Source of the DNA: CAZHOV01 sp964534315
GTDB taxonomy: Bacteria > Bacteroidota > Bacteroidia > Chitinophagales > Saprospiraceae
Direction of reading: 5' to 3'
Length of the DNA: 17,926 bases
Assembly: GCA_964534315.1 (NCBI GenBank)
Contig: CAZHOV010000114.1
Location: 1 to 17,926, forward strand
Shown here one piece after another: positions 7,316-15,362 of this stretch. A program made the translations under genes and the position numbers. The notes under the pieces were generated by a model that had not been told where the DNA came from, did not search any database, and saw only the letters and a program-made list of their open reading frames with translations. Numbering within the stretch: the stretch's first letter is position 1; each line of letters starts with the position of its first letter.

Positions 7316-7326
7316 AGCATAATGCT
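7316..7326. repeat. AGCAT-A-ATGCT palindrome between divergent genes
   Basis: A perfect 5-1-5 palindrome sits 32 bp upstream of the leftward glycosyltransferase start, in the 229-bp region shared with the rightward lipoprotein gene. A second inverted repeat, TTTTGCA / TGCAAAA, lies at 7438-7459. Both are candidate operator sites; neither has been matched to a known regulator. Confidence 0.25.
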
Positions 7327-7513
7327 AAAAAAGCACAATTTTTAGGGAATAGAATGTTCACATACAGACATTTCTATCATTTTTTATTTTGACAAGGCGC
7401 TTAAGAGGTTGTGCGACAAAAGCCGGGTTGCCTCCGATTTTGCAAAACACAATGCAAAAGTAAACGTTTTCAACAAAGAATTTTCTAGCTTAGCGCAAAT
7501 TTGGATATTGACT

Positions 7514-8995
7514 ATGCGATTACTTACTTCTTTGATCATATTAGCGGTTCTGATCGTTTATGGTTGTCAGCAGGATGATGACTTTATCACGGACTCCGGG
7601 GCTCAATTAACCTTTTCTACCGACACTGTATTTTTTGATACGGTATTTACGGAGTTAGGCTCTGCCACTCAAATTTTAAAGGCTTACAACCCGCACGATA
7701 AGCCGATACGAATTAGCGAAATTGCTATTCAAAACGATGCTTCTTCCCTTTTTAGGATTAATATTGACGGCATCCCCGGCAATAGCGCCAAAGATATCGA
7801 AATTGCAGCGAATGACAGCCTCTACATTTTTGCTGAAGTGACTATTGACCCGGACGCTCCTCTATCGCTAAGTCCTTTTGTCGTAACCGACGAAATTGTT
7901 TTCCTGACCAACAACAACGAGCAATCCGTTGTGTTGCAGGCGTGGGGACAAAACGCGATTTATTTTCCAGGCCGTGCTAATAAAGGGCAGGGCACAGCCA
8001 TCGTCTGTAACGGTGGCGATTTTGTATGGACAGATTCTTTACCTATCGTCTTATATGGTACCTTATTTATTGATTCTTGTAATTTGATCGTTGAAGAAGG
8101 CACTCAAATTTATGTTCACGGGGGGTTAGGTACCTTTACCGATGAGAATGACATCCGGCAGTTTTTTAATGACGGGCGATTGTTTATTGGACCGAGGGGA
8201 AGCATTCAGGTAAGAGGCACCCGGGAAAACCCGGTGGTCATCCAGGGGGATCGTCTGGAATCCGCTTTTGACGAGGAGCCCGGACAGTGGTATGGGGTAG
8301 TCCTGACAGCTGGAAGTAAAGGAAATTCGCTCGAATACACCACTATAAAAAATTCGGTCTTAGGGATTGCAGCCGATTCAGCAGCTGAGTTGAGCATGAA
8401 AAATACGCAAATATATAACACTACGGCAAGTAGTATCATAGGCATCCAATCAACCATCGAGGCTTCCAACTGCCTGGTTTACAACAGCAGCTCTACAGCG
8501 GTTAATTTGATCTACGGCGGCAATTACGACTTTACGTATTGTACGTTTGCCAGCTATGGCGTTAATGCTTCTGCTCTCAGCCTGAGCAACACTCTATGCC
8601 TGGATGCTCCTTTTTGCAATGATTTCAGGGCATTTCCCCTCAACGCCACCTTCACCAATTCTATCATTTTCGGCTCTTTAAAAGACGAGATCGAATTGCT
8701 GGATCGCACTGTTGGAGAGGTCGACTTTAATTATCAATTCGATTACTGCGTAGTCAAAATCGAAGAATTGACAGATATTGAGCAATATGCCAACTTTTTT
8801 GACTTTTGCAACGGCTGCATCAATGGTAGACAAAGTGATCGGCTCTTTGTATCGTCTTCTGAAGATAATTACCGGTTAGATTCTCTTTCGATCGCCGAGG
8901 AAAAGGCTACTCCTATCCAGAATATTTTCATTGATCTGGACGGAAATATGCGGGATGCAGCTACGCCGGATGTGGGGTGTTATGAGTTTAAGTGA
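7514..8995 (+). CDS. Secreted lipoprotein with beta-helix-like repeats
   Basis: From ATG 7514 the protein has 493 residues and begins with a lipoprotein signal peptide: 'MRLLTSLIILAVLIVYGC' with lipobox V-Y-G-C and acylated Cys18, followed by 'QQDDD', whose acidic residues may act as a sorting signal. Residues about 28-165 look like an immunoglobulin-like beta domain ('STDTVFFDTVFTELGSATQ', 'YNPHDKPIRISEI'). The rest (about 170-490) has repetitive short strands with Asn/Ser turns ('LEYTTIKNSVLGI', 'MKNTQIYN', 'EASNCLVYNSSS', 'FTYCTFASYG', 'FTNSIIFG'), as in right-handed parallel beta-helix proteins, and ends 'DLDGNMRDAATPDVGCYEF'. An upstream GTG at 7409 would bury the signal peptide and is rejected. 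No catalytic motif for a polysaccharide lyase is evident; function is unknown, probably surface carbohydrate binding or processing. Confidence 0.75.
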   Translation: MRLLTSLIILAVLIVYGCQQDDDFITDSGAQLTFSTDTVFFDTVFTELGSATQILKAYNPHDKPIRISEIAIQNDASSLFRINIDGIPGNSAKDIEIAANDSLYIFAEVTIDPDAPLSLSPFVVTDEIVFLTNNNEQSVVLQAWGQNAIYFPGRANKGQGTAIVCNGGDFVWTDSLPIVLYGTLFIDSCNLIVEEGTQIYVHGGLGTFTDENDIRQFFNDGRLFIGPRGSIQVRGTRENPVVIQGDRLESAFDEEPGQWYGVVLTAGSKGNSLEYTTIKNSVLGIAADSAAELSMKNTQIYNTTASSIIGIQSTIEASNCLVYNSSSTAVNLIYGGNYDFTYCTFASYGVNASALSLSNTLCLDAPFCNDFRAFPLNATFTNSIIFGSLKDEIELLDRTVGEVDFNYQFDYCVVKIEELTDIEQYANFFDFCNGCINGRQSDRLFVSSSEDNYRLDSLSIAEEKATPIQNIFIDLDGNMRDAATPDVGCYEFK

Positions 8996-9138
8996 TCTAT
9001 CCAGGGGCGATAGTACCGGATATAGAGCATTTCTATTTTTTAAGAGTCGACTTAACTGGCTTTGTCTTGATCCTTAACGAAAACCAGAGACCGCTTTGCC
9101 TTTCCTTCTCCAAAGTCCCTCTGAAAGGTTAATTTTTT

Positions 9139-9171
9139 TTTGTTAAGAAAAAGGAAGATTTTTTAAATTTG
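9139..9171 (+). promoter_or_regulatory. Candidate Bacteroidota promoter (TTTG - 21 nt - TAAATTTG)
   Basis: TTTG at 9139-9142 and TAAATTTG at 9164-9171, 21 nt apart, match the Bacteroidota sigma-A pattern TTTG / TAnnTTTG. It lies exactly at the broken 5' end of the two-component regulator. The 173-bp gap before it (8996-9168) holds no recognisable gene; one frame is open for about 45 codons but resembles nothing I know. Confidence 0.35.
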
Positions 9172-9498
9172 TTTTTAGCAGATTCAGGAGTGATCGGCTT
9201 TTGGGATGGAAATACCGTTACCCAGCTTCCCGCACTCGACACTATCGCCGACCCCAGATATGGTTATTATTTCCATAAGGATAAAAAAGGAAATACCTGG
9301 CTGGCCACTGAAAAAGGATTATTTGTATTAGATATGGAAAATGGAAAGGTGTTGGAGCGCTACTGGTCGGGTGGAAACGAGAAATATTATTTTCCTTTTG
9401 ACAATATTTACCATATCCATGAAGATGAAACAGGTACTTTTTGGATCGCAACAGGAGGTACAGGATTGATCCGATGGAAAAACCCTGAAGGGGTATAG
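9169..9498 (+). pseudogene. N-terminal remnant of hybrid two-component regulator (propeller part), ended by frameshift
   Basis: This frame (stop-free from 9133) carries two beta-propeller blades of the two-component regulator type: 'FHKDKKGNTWLATEKGLFVLD' and 'IHEDETGTFWIATGGTGLIRW'. It ends in TAG at 9496-9498. Removing one G of the GGGG run at 9490-9493 would continue 'NPEGYREANIQQFTRIHG' into the frame of the kinase part, so the two pieces are one gene split by a single-base insertion. Normal members have a signal peptide and about 12-14 blades upstream (several hundred residues); these are absent, and the preceding gene ends only about 170 bp away. The gene therefore looks decayed, unless the extra G is a sequencing error or a phase-variable site. 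Confidence 0.75.
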
Positions 9499-9646
9499 AG
9501 AAGCAAATATTCAACAGTTTACAAGAATTCATGGGCTCAACAACACCATTTACGCAGTTTATGAAGGCAAAAACCAACAGCTATGGCTTCCAAGTGATTA
9601 TGGTATCATCCGCTTCGATAAGCGGACTTTTCATACCCAAACATTT

Positions 9647-11929
9647 TTGGAAGAAGACGGTATCAGGTATAATGAATTTAACCGAACGTCACATTTTTCA
9701 GCTTCCGACGGACGCCTGTTTTTCGGAGGGTTAGACGGCGTGACAATATTTCATCCGGATGCCCTGGAAGGTCCCTTCAAAGAAAGTGAAACGCCTTTGG
9801 TCATTACTGATTACCAACAATTTGATAATGAAGGCCAACATCACAAAATAAATACCATCAGGCTCTTAAAGGAAAACACTATTATCCTAAAACCCAGCGA
9901 CCGCTTTTTCCGACTGGAATTTGCTTTATTAACCTATGAGGATGTGGATAAAAACCAGTATGCCTACCAAATCGAAGGGGTAGATGAAGATTGGAATATC
10001 CAAAAAGAAAATTTTCTGCGTTTTAGTCGGCTGCCTTTCGGAAAACATATCTTACGCATTAAAGGACAAAGTAAAAGCGGGCAATGGTCTCAGGACCAAC
10101 TGGCTATAAAATTGTCTGTTTTGAAACCTTTCTACCTTCAAACCTGGTTTCTAATTTCAGGAGTGCTTTTATTGGTCCTATCTGTTTTCGGAATCATAAA
10201 AGGGAGAATTGCCCTCTTAAAAAGGCAAAAACTAACGCTGGAAAGGGAGGTGGCCCGCCAAACAGAAGAGATTTTCCAGCAAGCCGAGGAACTAAAATCA
10301 TTGGAAAAACTGAAATCCCGCTTCTTTGCAAACGTATCTCACGAGTTACGCACCCCTCTTTCTCTAATGCTAGGCCCGTTGGACAGCCTGCGAAAAAGAG
10401 AATTAGGCAGCCCGAAAAATAAACTCCTGATTGAATTCGTCCACAAACACAGCAGACAATTGCTAAAACTGGTCAATGAGATCCTCGATCTATCCAAATT
10501 GGAAACCAACCGGCTGGAAGTAAACACTACCGCTGTTCATTTCTATGAATTCTTAAAACCCCTGACCGCCCAATTTGGCTCTTTTGGCGATAATGAGCGG
10601 GTAAAATTAGCATTTGATTACCGAGCTGATCCTGATTTGAAGATTTGGCTGGACGAAAATAAATTCGAAAAAATTATCCATAATTTCCTAGCGAATGCCA
10701 TCAAATTTACGCCTTTTAATGGAAGCGTTGACTTTATCGTAGAAGAAAAAGAAAGAGATTTACTGGTAATCGTGAAAGATACGGGAGTCGGTATTCATCC
10801 CAATGATTTGCCCCATATTTTTGATCGTTTTTACCAGTCCAAGCAACCAGATGCTCCCGTCCAGGGAGGGACCGGAATAGGACTATCCTTGTGCAAAGAA
10901 TTGGCTGAATTGTTGAATGGAAAAGTTTGGGCTGAAAGTAAACTGGGCAAAGGCAGCACTTTTTACTTCCAATTTCCAAAGGTAGAAGCTATTGAAAAAG
11001 ATATCGCTATCTCTCATGAAGAAGCGCTTACCTCCATTCCCGGAGAATTCGCATCGACCTTTGCCGAACCTCAAGACGTCGAATCCGATAAGCTAATCAC
11101 CTCAGTTCCGAATCAAACACCCGCTCCCCAACAACAGCCAGAAAAGAACGCATCAACTATTCTCATTGTAGAAGATAATACGGACCTCCGCACTTATGTA
11201 GCTACCTTACTGGAAGAAGACTATCAAATTATCACGGCTGAAAATGGCAAAGATGCCTGGAATCAGTTAAGTGGCGAGCTATTAGCACAGCCTCCCAATT
11301 TAATCATATCGGACCTTATGATGCCGGTAATGGATGGCTTCCAGCTGCTGGAAGCCATTAAGAATCATGACAGGCTCCGCCATCTTCCTGTCATTATGCG
11401 TACCGCACGGGCGGATATCCGGGTGAAACTAAATGCTCTTCGCATAGGCGTAGATGATTATATCGTCAAACCATTTATTGAAGAAGAACTAAAGGTTCGA
11501 ATTAAAAACCTATTGGAAAATCTGGAGGGACGGTTAAAAGCTCATTCATCAAAAGTAGAACAAACAGCTCTAACCATCAACGCGGAAGAAAAACCCGTTT
11601 TGGGAGAAGCAGATCTGGAATGGCTGGAGGAGGTAGAAAAACTGTTTGACAAGATCATTCAAGATACGCAACTCAACCAAGATTGGGTAGCTAAACAGCT
11701 TTATATGAGTCGACGCCAATTCTACCGCAGGATTAAGCAACTCACCGGGCTCACTCCCAATGCATACCTTCGTGAAATGCGCCTCCAAACTGCTCGGGAT
11801 TATCTTTATAAAGGGACGTACACTTCCGTTAAAGAGGTGAGCTACGCCGTAGGCTTCTCCGATATCAAATATTTCTCCAAGCTTTTTAAAGAGCGCTTTG
11901 GCATTTTGCCTTCTGAGCAGATGTTGTGA
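9647..11929 (+). CDS. Hybrid two-component regulator (histidine kinase - receiver - AraC), 5' part in another frame
   Basis: The frame is open from 9470; the TTG at 9647 is only a nominal start, because the blade 'NNTIYAVYEGKNQQLWLPSDYGIIRFD' upstream belongs to the same protein. Domains in order: last propeller blade ('NEFNRTSHFSASDGRLFFGG'), Y_Y_Y domain ('VITDYQQF'...'GVDEDWNI'), one membrane segment ('TWFLISGVLLLVLSVFGII'), coiled coil, HisKA with 'FFANVSHELRTP' (His codon 10340-10342), HATPase ('NFLANAIKFTP', 'DTGVGI', 'GGTGIGLSLCKELAEL'), receiver (phospho-acceptor Asp codon 11312-11314 in 'ISDLMMP', Lys in 'DDYIVKPF') and AraC-type HTH ('YTSVKEVSYAVGFSDIKYFSKLFKERFG'). Such one-protein systems usually sense glycan breakdown products and control polysaccharide-use genes. 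No SusC/SusD pair is nearby. With the sensor half missing, ligand sensing is probably lost, though the kinase motifs are intact. Confidence 0.85.
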   Translation: MEEDGIRYNEFNRTSHFSASDGRLFFGGLDGVTIFHPDALEGPFKESETPLVITDYQQFDNEGQHHKINTIRLLKENTIILKPSDRFFRLEFALLTYEDVDKNQYAYQIEGVDEDWNIQKENFLRFSRLPFGKHILRIKGQSKSGQWSQDQLAIKLSVLKPFYLQTWFLISGVLLLVLSVFGIIKGRIALLKRQKLTLEREVARQTEEIFQQAEELKSLEKLKSRFFANVSHELRTPLSLMLGPLDSLRKRELGSPKNKLLIEFVHKHSRQLLKLVNEILDLSKLETNRLEVNTTAVHFYEFLKPLTAQFGSFGDNERVKLAFDYRADPDLKIWLDENKFEKIIHNFLANAIKFTPFNGSVDFIVEEKERDLLVIVKDTGVGIHPNDLPHIFDRFYQSKQPDAPVQGGTGIGLSLCKELAELLNGKVWAESKLGKGSTFYFQFPKVEAIEKDIAISHEEALTSIPGEFASTFAEPQDVESDKLITSVPNQTPAPQQQPEKNASTILIVEDNTDLRTYVATLLEEDYQIITAENGKDAWNQLSGELLAQPPNLIISDLMMPVMDGFQLLEAIKNHDRLRHLPVIMRTARADIRVKLNALRIGVDDYIVKPFIEEELKVRIKNLLENLEGRLKAHSSKVEQTALTINAEEKPVLGEADLEWLEEVEKLFDKIIQDTQLNQDWVAKQLYMSRRQFYRRIKQLTGLTPNAYLREMRLQTARDYLYKGTYTSVKEVSYAVGFSDIKYFSKLFKERFGILPSEQML

Positions 11930-11971
11930 TCGTTCAAGTACCCTTTTGGCTTTATCTAAAAATATTATTAA

Positions 11972-13231
11972 CTACTCCCCTACCCGCACCCGCCACAAAA
12001 AAAACAAGCCAACCACAAAAAACAACATTAAGGCAAGCAGACTATTCCGCATACTACCCGTAATCTGCTCGATAAAACCAAAACTGAAGGTGCCTAACAC
12101 AATAGATAACTTTTCCAAAACATCATAAAAACTGAAATAAGAGGTGGTTTCCTCAGTATCTTTAGGAAATAGTTTTGAATAGGTAGAGCGCGACATCGAC
12201 TGGATGCCGCCCATCACCAACCCTACCAAGGCAGAGACAATATAAAACTCCCAATTGCGCTGAATGAAGTAGGCCATCACACAGATCAGCATCCAAATAA
12301 ATAACATACTGACTAAGGAGAAGACATTGCCTTTCTTTTTGGAAACAAAGGCAAAAAAATAGGCCCCTGCGATACCGACAAACTGCACCAGCAGAATGGT
12401 CATAATCAACTCCGTAGTGCCAAGGGTCAGTTCTTTTTCCGCGAAGGCGGTGGCCAGAAAAAAGACGGTTTGCGCACCGGCGCTATAGCAAAAAAAAGCG
12501 GCCAAAAAGTGCTTGATATTAGGAGCTACCCTGACGTGATCCCAGACTTTTTTCAACTCCTGAAATCCTTTTCCCACTACCGACCAGTTCTTTTTACCCT
12601 TTTCGTCAGGAGGTAACCTAAAAAAGGTAATTTGTGCAAATCCCAACCACCACAAGCCGATCAAAATGAAACTATATTGGGTGGCCTGTCCTTCTCCGCT
12701 GAAGCCAAACCAGTGAAACTGCCGGATCATGATCAAACAAAGGATCAGGGCGATCAAACTGCCTACATAACCATAGGAGAAGCCTTTCGCACTGACATAA
12801 TCGTACCGGTCTGGCGTTGTGATTAATGGCAGATAGGCATTGTAGAACACCAATCCCCCGGCATAACCGACGGTGGCCAGCATAAAGGCCAGTGTGCCGA
12901 AATAAACATCGGAGCTTTCCTGAAAGAAAAACATGGAAATACAAGCAAAGCCACCTATTGTGGTAAAAAATCGAAGAAAAAATTTCTTCTTACCGCCATA
13001 ATCGGCAATACCCGATAAGGCAGGAGAAAATAGCGCAATAAAGATGTAGGAAACCGAAACAGAATAAGCGAAAAGGCCGCTATCTGAAAGCTGAAGGCCA
13101 AAAACGGGTATTACATCATCAGCTACTTCCAGGTAATAAATCGGAAAAATAGCGGTCATAATTACCAGGGCGTATACCGAATTTGCCCAATCAAACATGG
13201 CCCAGGCATTGATGATCCGTTTTTCGTTCAT
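11972..13231 (-). CDS. MFS transporter, UMF1/Atg22-like family
   Basis: The 419-residue protein has about 12 hydrophobic membrane segments. The N-terminus 'INAWAMFDWANSVYALVIMTAIFP' is the hallmark of the UMF1 (Atg22-like) major facilitator family, which is thought to export amino acids or related small molecules. Further family features are 'SPALSGIADYGGKKKFFLRFF' in the loop between segments 2 and 3 and 'GLVMGGIQSMSRSTYSKLFPKDTEETTSYFSFYDVLEK' in the second half. It converges with the two-component regulator, with 42 bp between the stops. It is transcribed alone; the 166-bp region before it is shared with the divergent rimK-like gene. Substrate cannot be told from the sequence. Confidence 0.85.
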   Translation of the reverse strand: MNEKRIINAWAMFDWANSVYALVIMTAIFPIYYLEVADDVIPVFGLQLSDSGLFAYSVSVSYIFIALFSPALSGIADYGGKKKFFLRFFTTIGGFACISMFFFQESSDVYFGTLAFMLATVGYAGGLVFYNAYLPLITTPDRYDYVSAKGFSYGYVGSLIALILCLIMIRQFHWFGFSGEGQATQYSFILIGLWWLGFAQITFFRLPPDEKGKKNWSVVGKGFQELKKVWDHVRVAPNIKHFLAAFFCYSAGAQTVFFLATAFAEKELTLGTTELIMTILLVQFVGIAGAYFFAFVSKKKGNVFSLVSMLFIWMLICVMAYFIQRNWEFYIVSALVGLVMGGIQSMSRSTYSKLFPKDTEETTSYFSFYDVLEKLSIVLGTFSFGFIEQITGSMRNSLLALMLFFVVGLFFLWRVRVGE

Positions 13232-13325
13232 TTTTTGAGGTGTTATTTAGAATAATGCTTTATGCAAAAGATAAAAAACGCAGGGTTTACCTTATTGATC
13301 CACTATTTCAATAAATGCTACAAAG

Positions 13326-13377
13326 TAAAAATACTTTTTAGGGAATCGGAGGGTTCATCAAAAAAAAAGTATTTTTA
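13326..13377. promoter_or_regulatory. 14-bp perfect inverted repeat upstream of the rimK-like gene
   Basis: TAAAAATACTTTTT (13326-13339) is perfectly inverted at 13364-13377 (AAAAAGTATTTTTA) with a 24-nt spacer, ending 20 bp before the rimK-like ATG. The right arm contains TATTTTTA, close to the TAnnTTTG -7 box, so a protein bound to both arms would cover the promoter; alternatively the arms fold into an mRNA hairpin before the start codon. Confidence 0.4.
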
Positions 13378-13397
13378 CCCCAGATATCGAACGATAA

Positions 13398-14282
13398 ATG
13401 AAGATAGCAATTTTATCAAGAGGACCTACTTTATATTCCACGCAAAGTCTTGTCAAAGCGGCTAAAAAGCGCGGACACCTCGTCAATATTATTGATTTCC
13501 TGAAATGCCGAATATCCATTGAGCGCTCCAAACAGCGTATTTACTATGAATCAAGGCCACTAAAAAATGTTGATGCGGTCATCCCCCGCATAGGTACTTC
13601 CGTTACCCAGCAGGGCGTGATCATCGTCCGCCAGTTTGAATTGATGAAAAAAATAACGACTGCCCGGTCGGATGCTATTCTTAAGACCAGAAACAAAATC
13701 AATAGCCTTCAAATTCTAAGCAGCAGGGGGATTCCTATCCCGAAAACAGTCTTTTCCTATCACGGGTTTGATAGTGGTAGAATGCTGGAAACTTTTTGCG
13801 GAAAGCCGGTAGTCATCAAATTACTTCAGGGCACCCACGGAATGGGCGTCATGCTGGCTGAAGAACCTGCCATCGCCTACTCTATTATGGAATCATTTGC
13901 CAACTCCAGAGAACGCTTTATGGTGCAGGAGTATATCAAGGAGTCGGCCGGGTCGGATATTCGGGCCTTGGTGGTTGGCAATAAAGTAGTGGCAGCGATG
14001 AAGCGAAAAGCCATGCCCGGGGATTTTCGAGCCAATCTACACCAGGGCGGGCGAGGTATCCACATCAAACTGACTGCCCAGGAGGAGAACATCGCCTTGA
14101 GATCAGCCCGGTTTATGGGGCTGGATGTGGCGGGAGTAGATATGCTCCAATCAAACAGGGGCCCTTTACTTCTGGAAGTCAATGCTTCTCCGGGACTTGA
14201 GGGAATCGAAACCGTTACAAATAAAGATGTAGCGGGAGCGATTATTGAATTAATTGAGCAAAAGAGTAAAAAACATGAGTGA
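13398..14282 (+). CDS. RimK-family ATP-grasp ligase (alpha-L-glutamate ligase-like)
   Basis: The 294-residue protein is nearly the length of E. coli RimK (about 300). It has the RimK N-terminus ('MKIAILSRGPTLYSTQSLVKAAKKRGH'), 'DAVIPRIG', the ATP-grasp loop 'LLQGTHGMGVML' (143-154), 'VQEYIKESAGSDIRALVVG', 'GGRG', 'GVDML' and the Mg/ATP motif 'EVNASPGLEGI' (260-270). The family forms amide bonds, adding glutamate or similar amino acids to a carboxyl group of ribosomal protein S6, cofactors or small peptides. The stop overlaps the start of the hydrolase gene by 8 bp (ATG at 14275, TGA at 14280), so the two are translationally coupled. Because of this partner, a small-molecule substrate is more likely than S6, but that is inference. 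It is also called RimK in many annotations; I leave the symbol empty because function is not certain. Confidence 0.85.
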   Translation: MKIAILSRGPTLYSTQSLVKAAKKRGHLVNIIDFLKCRISIERSKQRIYYESRPLKNVDAVIPRIGTSVTQQGVIIVRQFELMKKITTARSDAILKTRNKINSLQILSSRGIPIPKTVFSYHGFDSGRMLETFCGKPVVIKLLQGTHGMGVMLAEEPAIAYSIMESFANSRERFMVQEYIKESAGSDIRALVVGNKVVAAMKRKAMPGDFRANLHQGGRGIHIKLTAQEENIALRSARFMGLDVAGVDMLQSNRGPLLLEVNASPGLEGIETVTNKDVAGAIIELIEQKSKKHE

Positions 14283-15216
14283 GATCTTTCAGATAAATAG
14301 TGCTTCCATAGAGCCCGGTCAGGACGAGACCATAAAACTCAACGTTGCCCGGCTTCCTTCGGGTACGCGCATCTATATTCACGTACACGTTTACCGGAGC
14401 AGTAAACCGGGCCCCACTTGCCTTGTGCTGGGTGGTATTCATGGCGATGAAATCAATGGAGTGGAGATTGTGCGGCGGGCGGTGGCCAGTAATTATTTCA
14501 AGCGTATTGAGCGGGGAAGCGTTATCGCCATTCCCCTTTTAAATATTTACGGATTTATCAATTTTTCCAGAGAGACACATGACGGGAAAGATGTCAACCG
14601 AAGTTTTCCGGGCACTTCCAGCGGATCACTCTCCTCCCGGGTAGCCCGGTCTATCACCAAAGAAATACTTCCGTTGGTCAATTTCGGTCTGGATTTTCAT
14701 ACAGGAAGCAGAAGTATTTTCAATTATCCGCAAATACGCTACACGCCCGGCCACGAAGAGAGTATTGAACTGGCGAAAGCCTTCGGAGCTCCGTTGATGG
14801 TGGCCAAATCAGCTCTAAGGAGTTCGTTGAGAAAGGTGGCGCTTAAGCAGGATATCCCTGTGATCGTTTACGAAGGTGGCGAAAGCCTTCGCCTAGATGG
14901 TTTTGCCATCGAAAAAGGACAAGAAGGCATCCTGCGGGTTTTAAAACACAAGGGAATGATCAGCACAGGTCCGCCAGAAAAACACTCCCTGGATTTTGTA
15001 AAAACCACCTGGCAGCGCGCTGCCAAGTCTGGTATGTTTACCTGGACGCAAAGCTCCGGCACTCGGGTCAGCGAGGGCGAGCCCCTCGGTTACATTCACG
15101 ACCCCTATGGCCAGCACGAGCATGTTATCCGTGCAAAGCGATCAGGCTATATCATCGGCCATAATAATTCGGCGGTGGTCAGCCAAGGGGATGCGCTGTT
15201 TCATATTGGATACTAG
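14275..15216 (+). CDS. Succinylglutamate desuccinylase / aspartoacylase family Zn-dependent hydrolase
   Basis: The protein has 313 residues from ATG 14275; a TTG at 14254 in the track of the upstream gene is rejected as overlapping further for no gain. The Zn-carboxypeptidase-like fold of the AstE/AspA group is shown by 'GGIHGDEINGVEIVRR' (ligands His56 and Glu59), 'DVNRSFPG' (substrate Arg109), 'DFHTGS' (ligand His142) and 'VYEGGES' (catalytic Glu200). The C-terminal 80 residues ('AKSGMFTWTQSSGTRVSEG'...'VVSQGDALFHIGY') form the barrel-sandwich domain common to these proteins. It hydrolyses an N-acyl or amide bond. Coupling with a RimK-like ligase suggests a make-and-break pair for an acylated amino acid. 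Its TAG stop is followed without a gap by a 14-unit octamer array. Confidence 0.85.
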   Translation: MSEIFQINSASIEPGQDETIKLNVARLPSGTRIYIHVHVYRSSKPGPTCLVLGGIHGDEINGVEIVRRAVASNYFKRIERGSVIAIPLLNIYGFINFSRETHDGKDVNRSFPGTSSGSLSSRVARSITKEILPLVNFGLDFHTGSRSIFNYPQIRYTPGHEESIELAKAFGAPLMVAKSALRSSLRKVALKQDIPVIVYEGGESLRLDGFAIEKGQEGILRVLKHKGMISTGPPEKHSLDFVKTTWQRAAKSGMFTWTQSSGTRVSEGEPLGYIHDPYGQHEHVIRAKRSGYIIGHNNSAVVSQGDALFHIGY

Positions 15217-15328
15217 GTGTCAAGGTATCCGGGTGTCAAGGTGTCCGGGTGTCTGGGTGTCAAGGTGTCCGGGTGTCAAGGTATCCGGGTGTCAGGGTGT
15301 CTGGGTGTCCGGGTGTCTGGGTGTCTAA
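15217..15328 (+). repeat. Octamer tandem array, 14 units of GTGTCNNG, abutting a TAG stop
   Basis: Fourteen 8-bp units fill 112 bp without a gap, starting on the base after the hydrolase TAG stop. Units are GTGTCAAG, GTGTCCGG, GTGTCTGG, GTGTCAGG and a final GTGTCTAA; only positions 6-7 vary, except for two GTATC units. There are no spacers and no length changes. Confidence 0.95.
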
Positions 15329-15360
15329 AAATAAAATCTTAATTTTGGGTCCCAAAAAAT
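15327..15360. repeat. AT-rich dyad core following the octamer array (copy 1)
   Basis: It contains AAAATAA (15328-15334), TAATTTTG (15340-15347) and CAAAAAAT (15353-15360), with a dyad TTTTGGGTCCCAAAA at 15343-15357. The same blocks recur at 17809-17840 with the same 5-nt gap between the last two. TAATTTTG also matches the TAnnTTTG promoter box, but no -33 element is visible. The element ends 2 bp before the sbtA stop codon on the other strand. Confidence 0.6.
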
Positions 15361-15362
15361 CA

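Noticed and set aside
7409..7513. GTG 7409 as start of the lipoprotein
   Set aside because: It would put 35 residues before a clear lipoprotein signal peptide that begins at ATG 7514.
9531..9734. 67-codon ORF inside the two-component regulator
   Set aside because: It is a shadow frame; the matching blade sequence is in the kinase frame.
15217..15328. CRISPR array
   Set aside because: Units are 8 bp, contiguous and without spacers, and there are no cas genes in the window. The same applies to 17681-17894.
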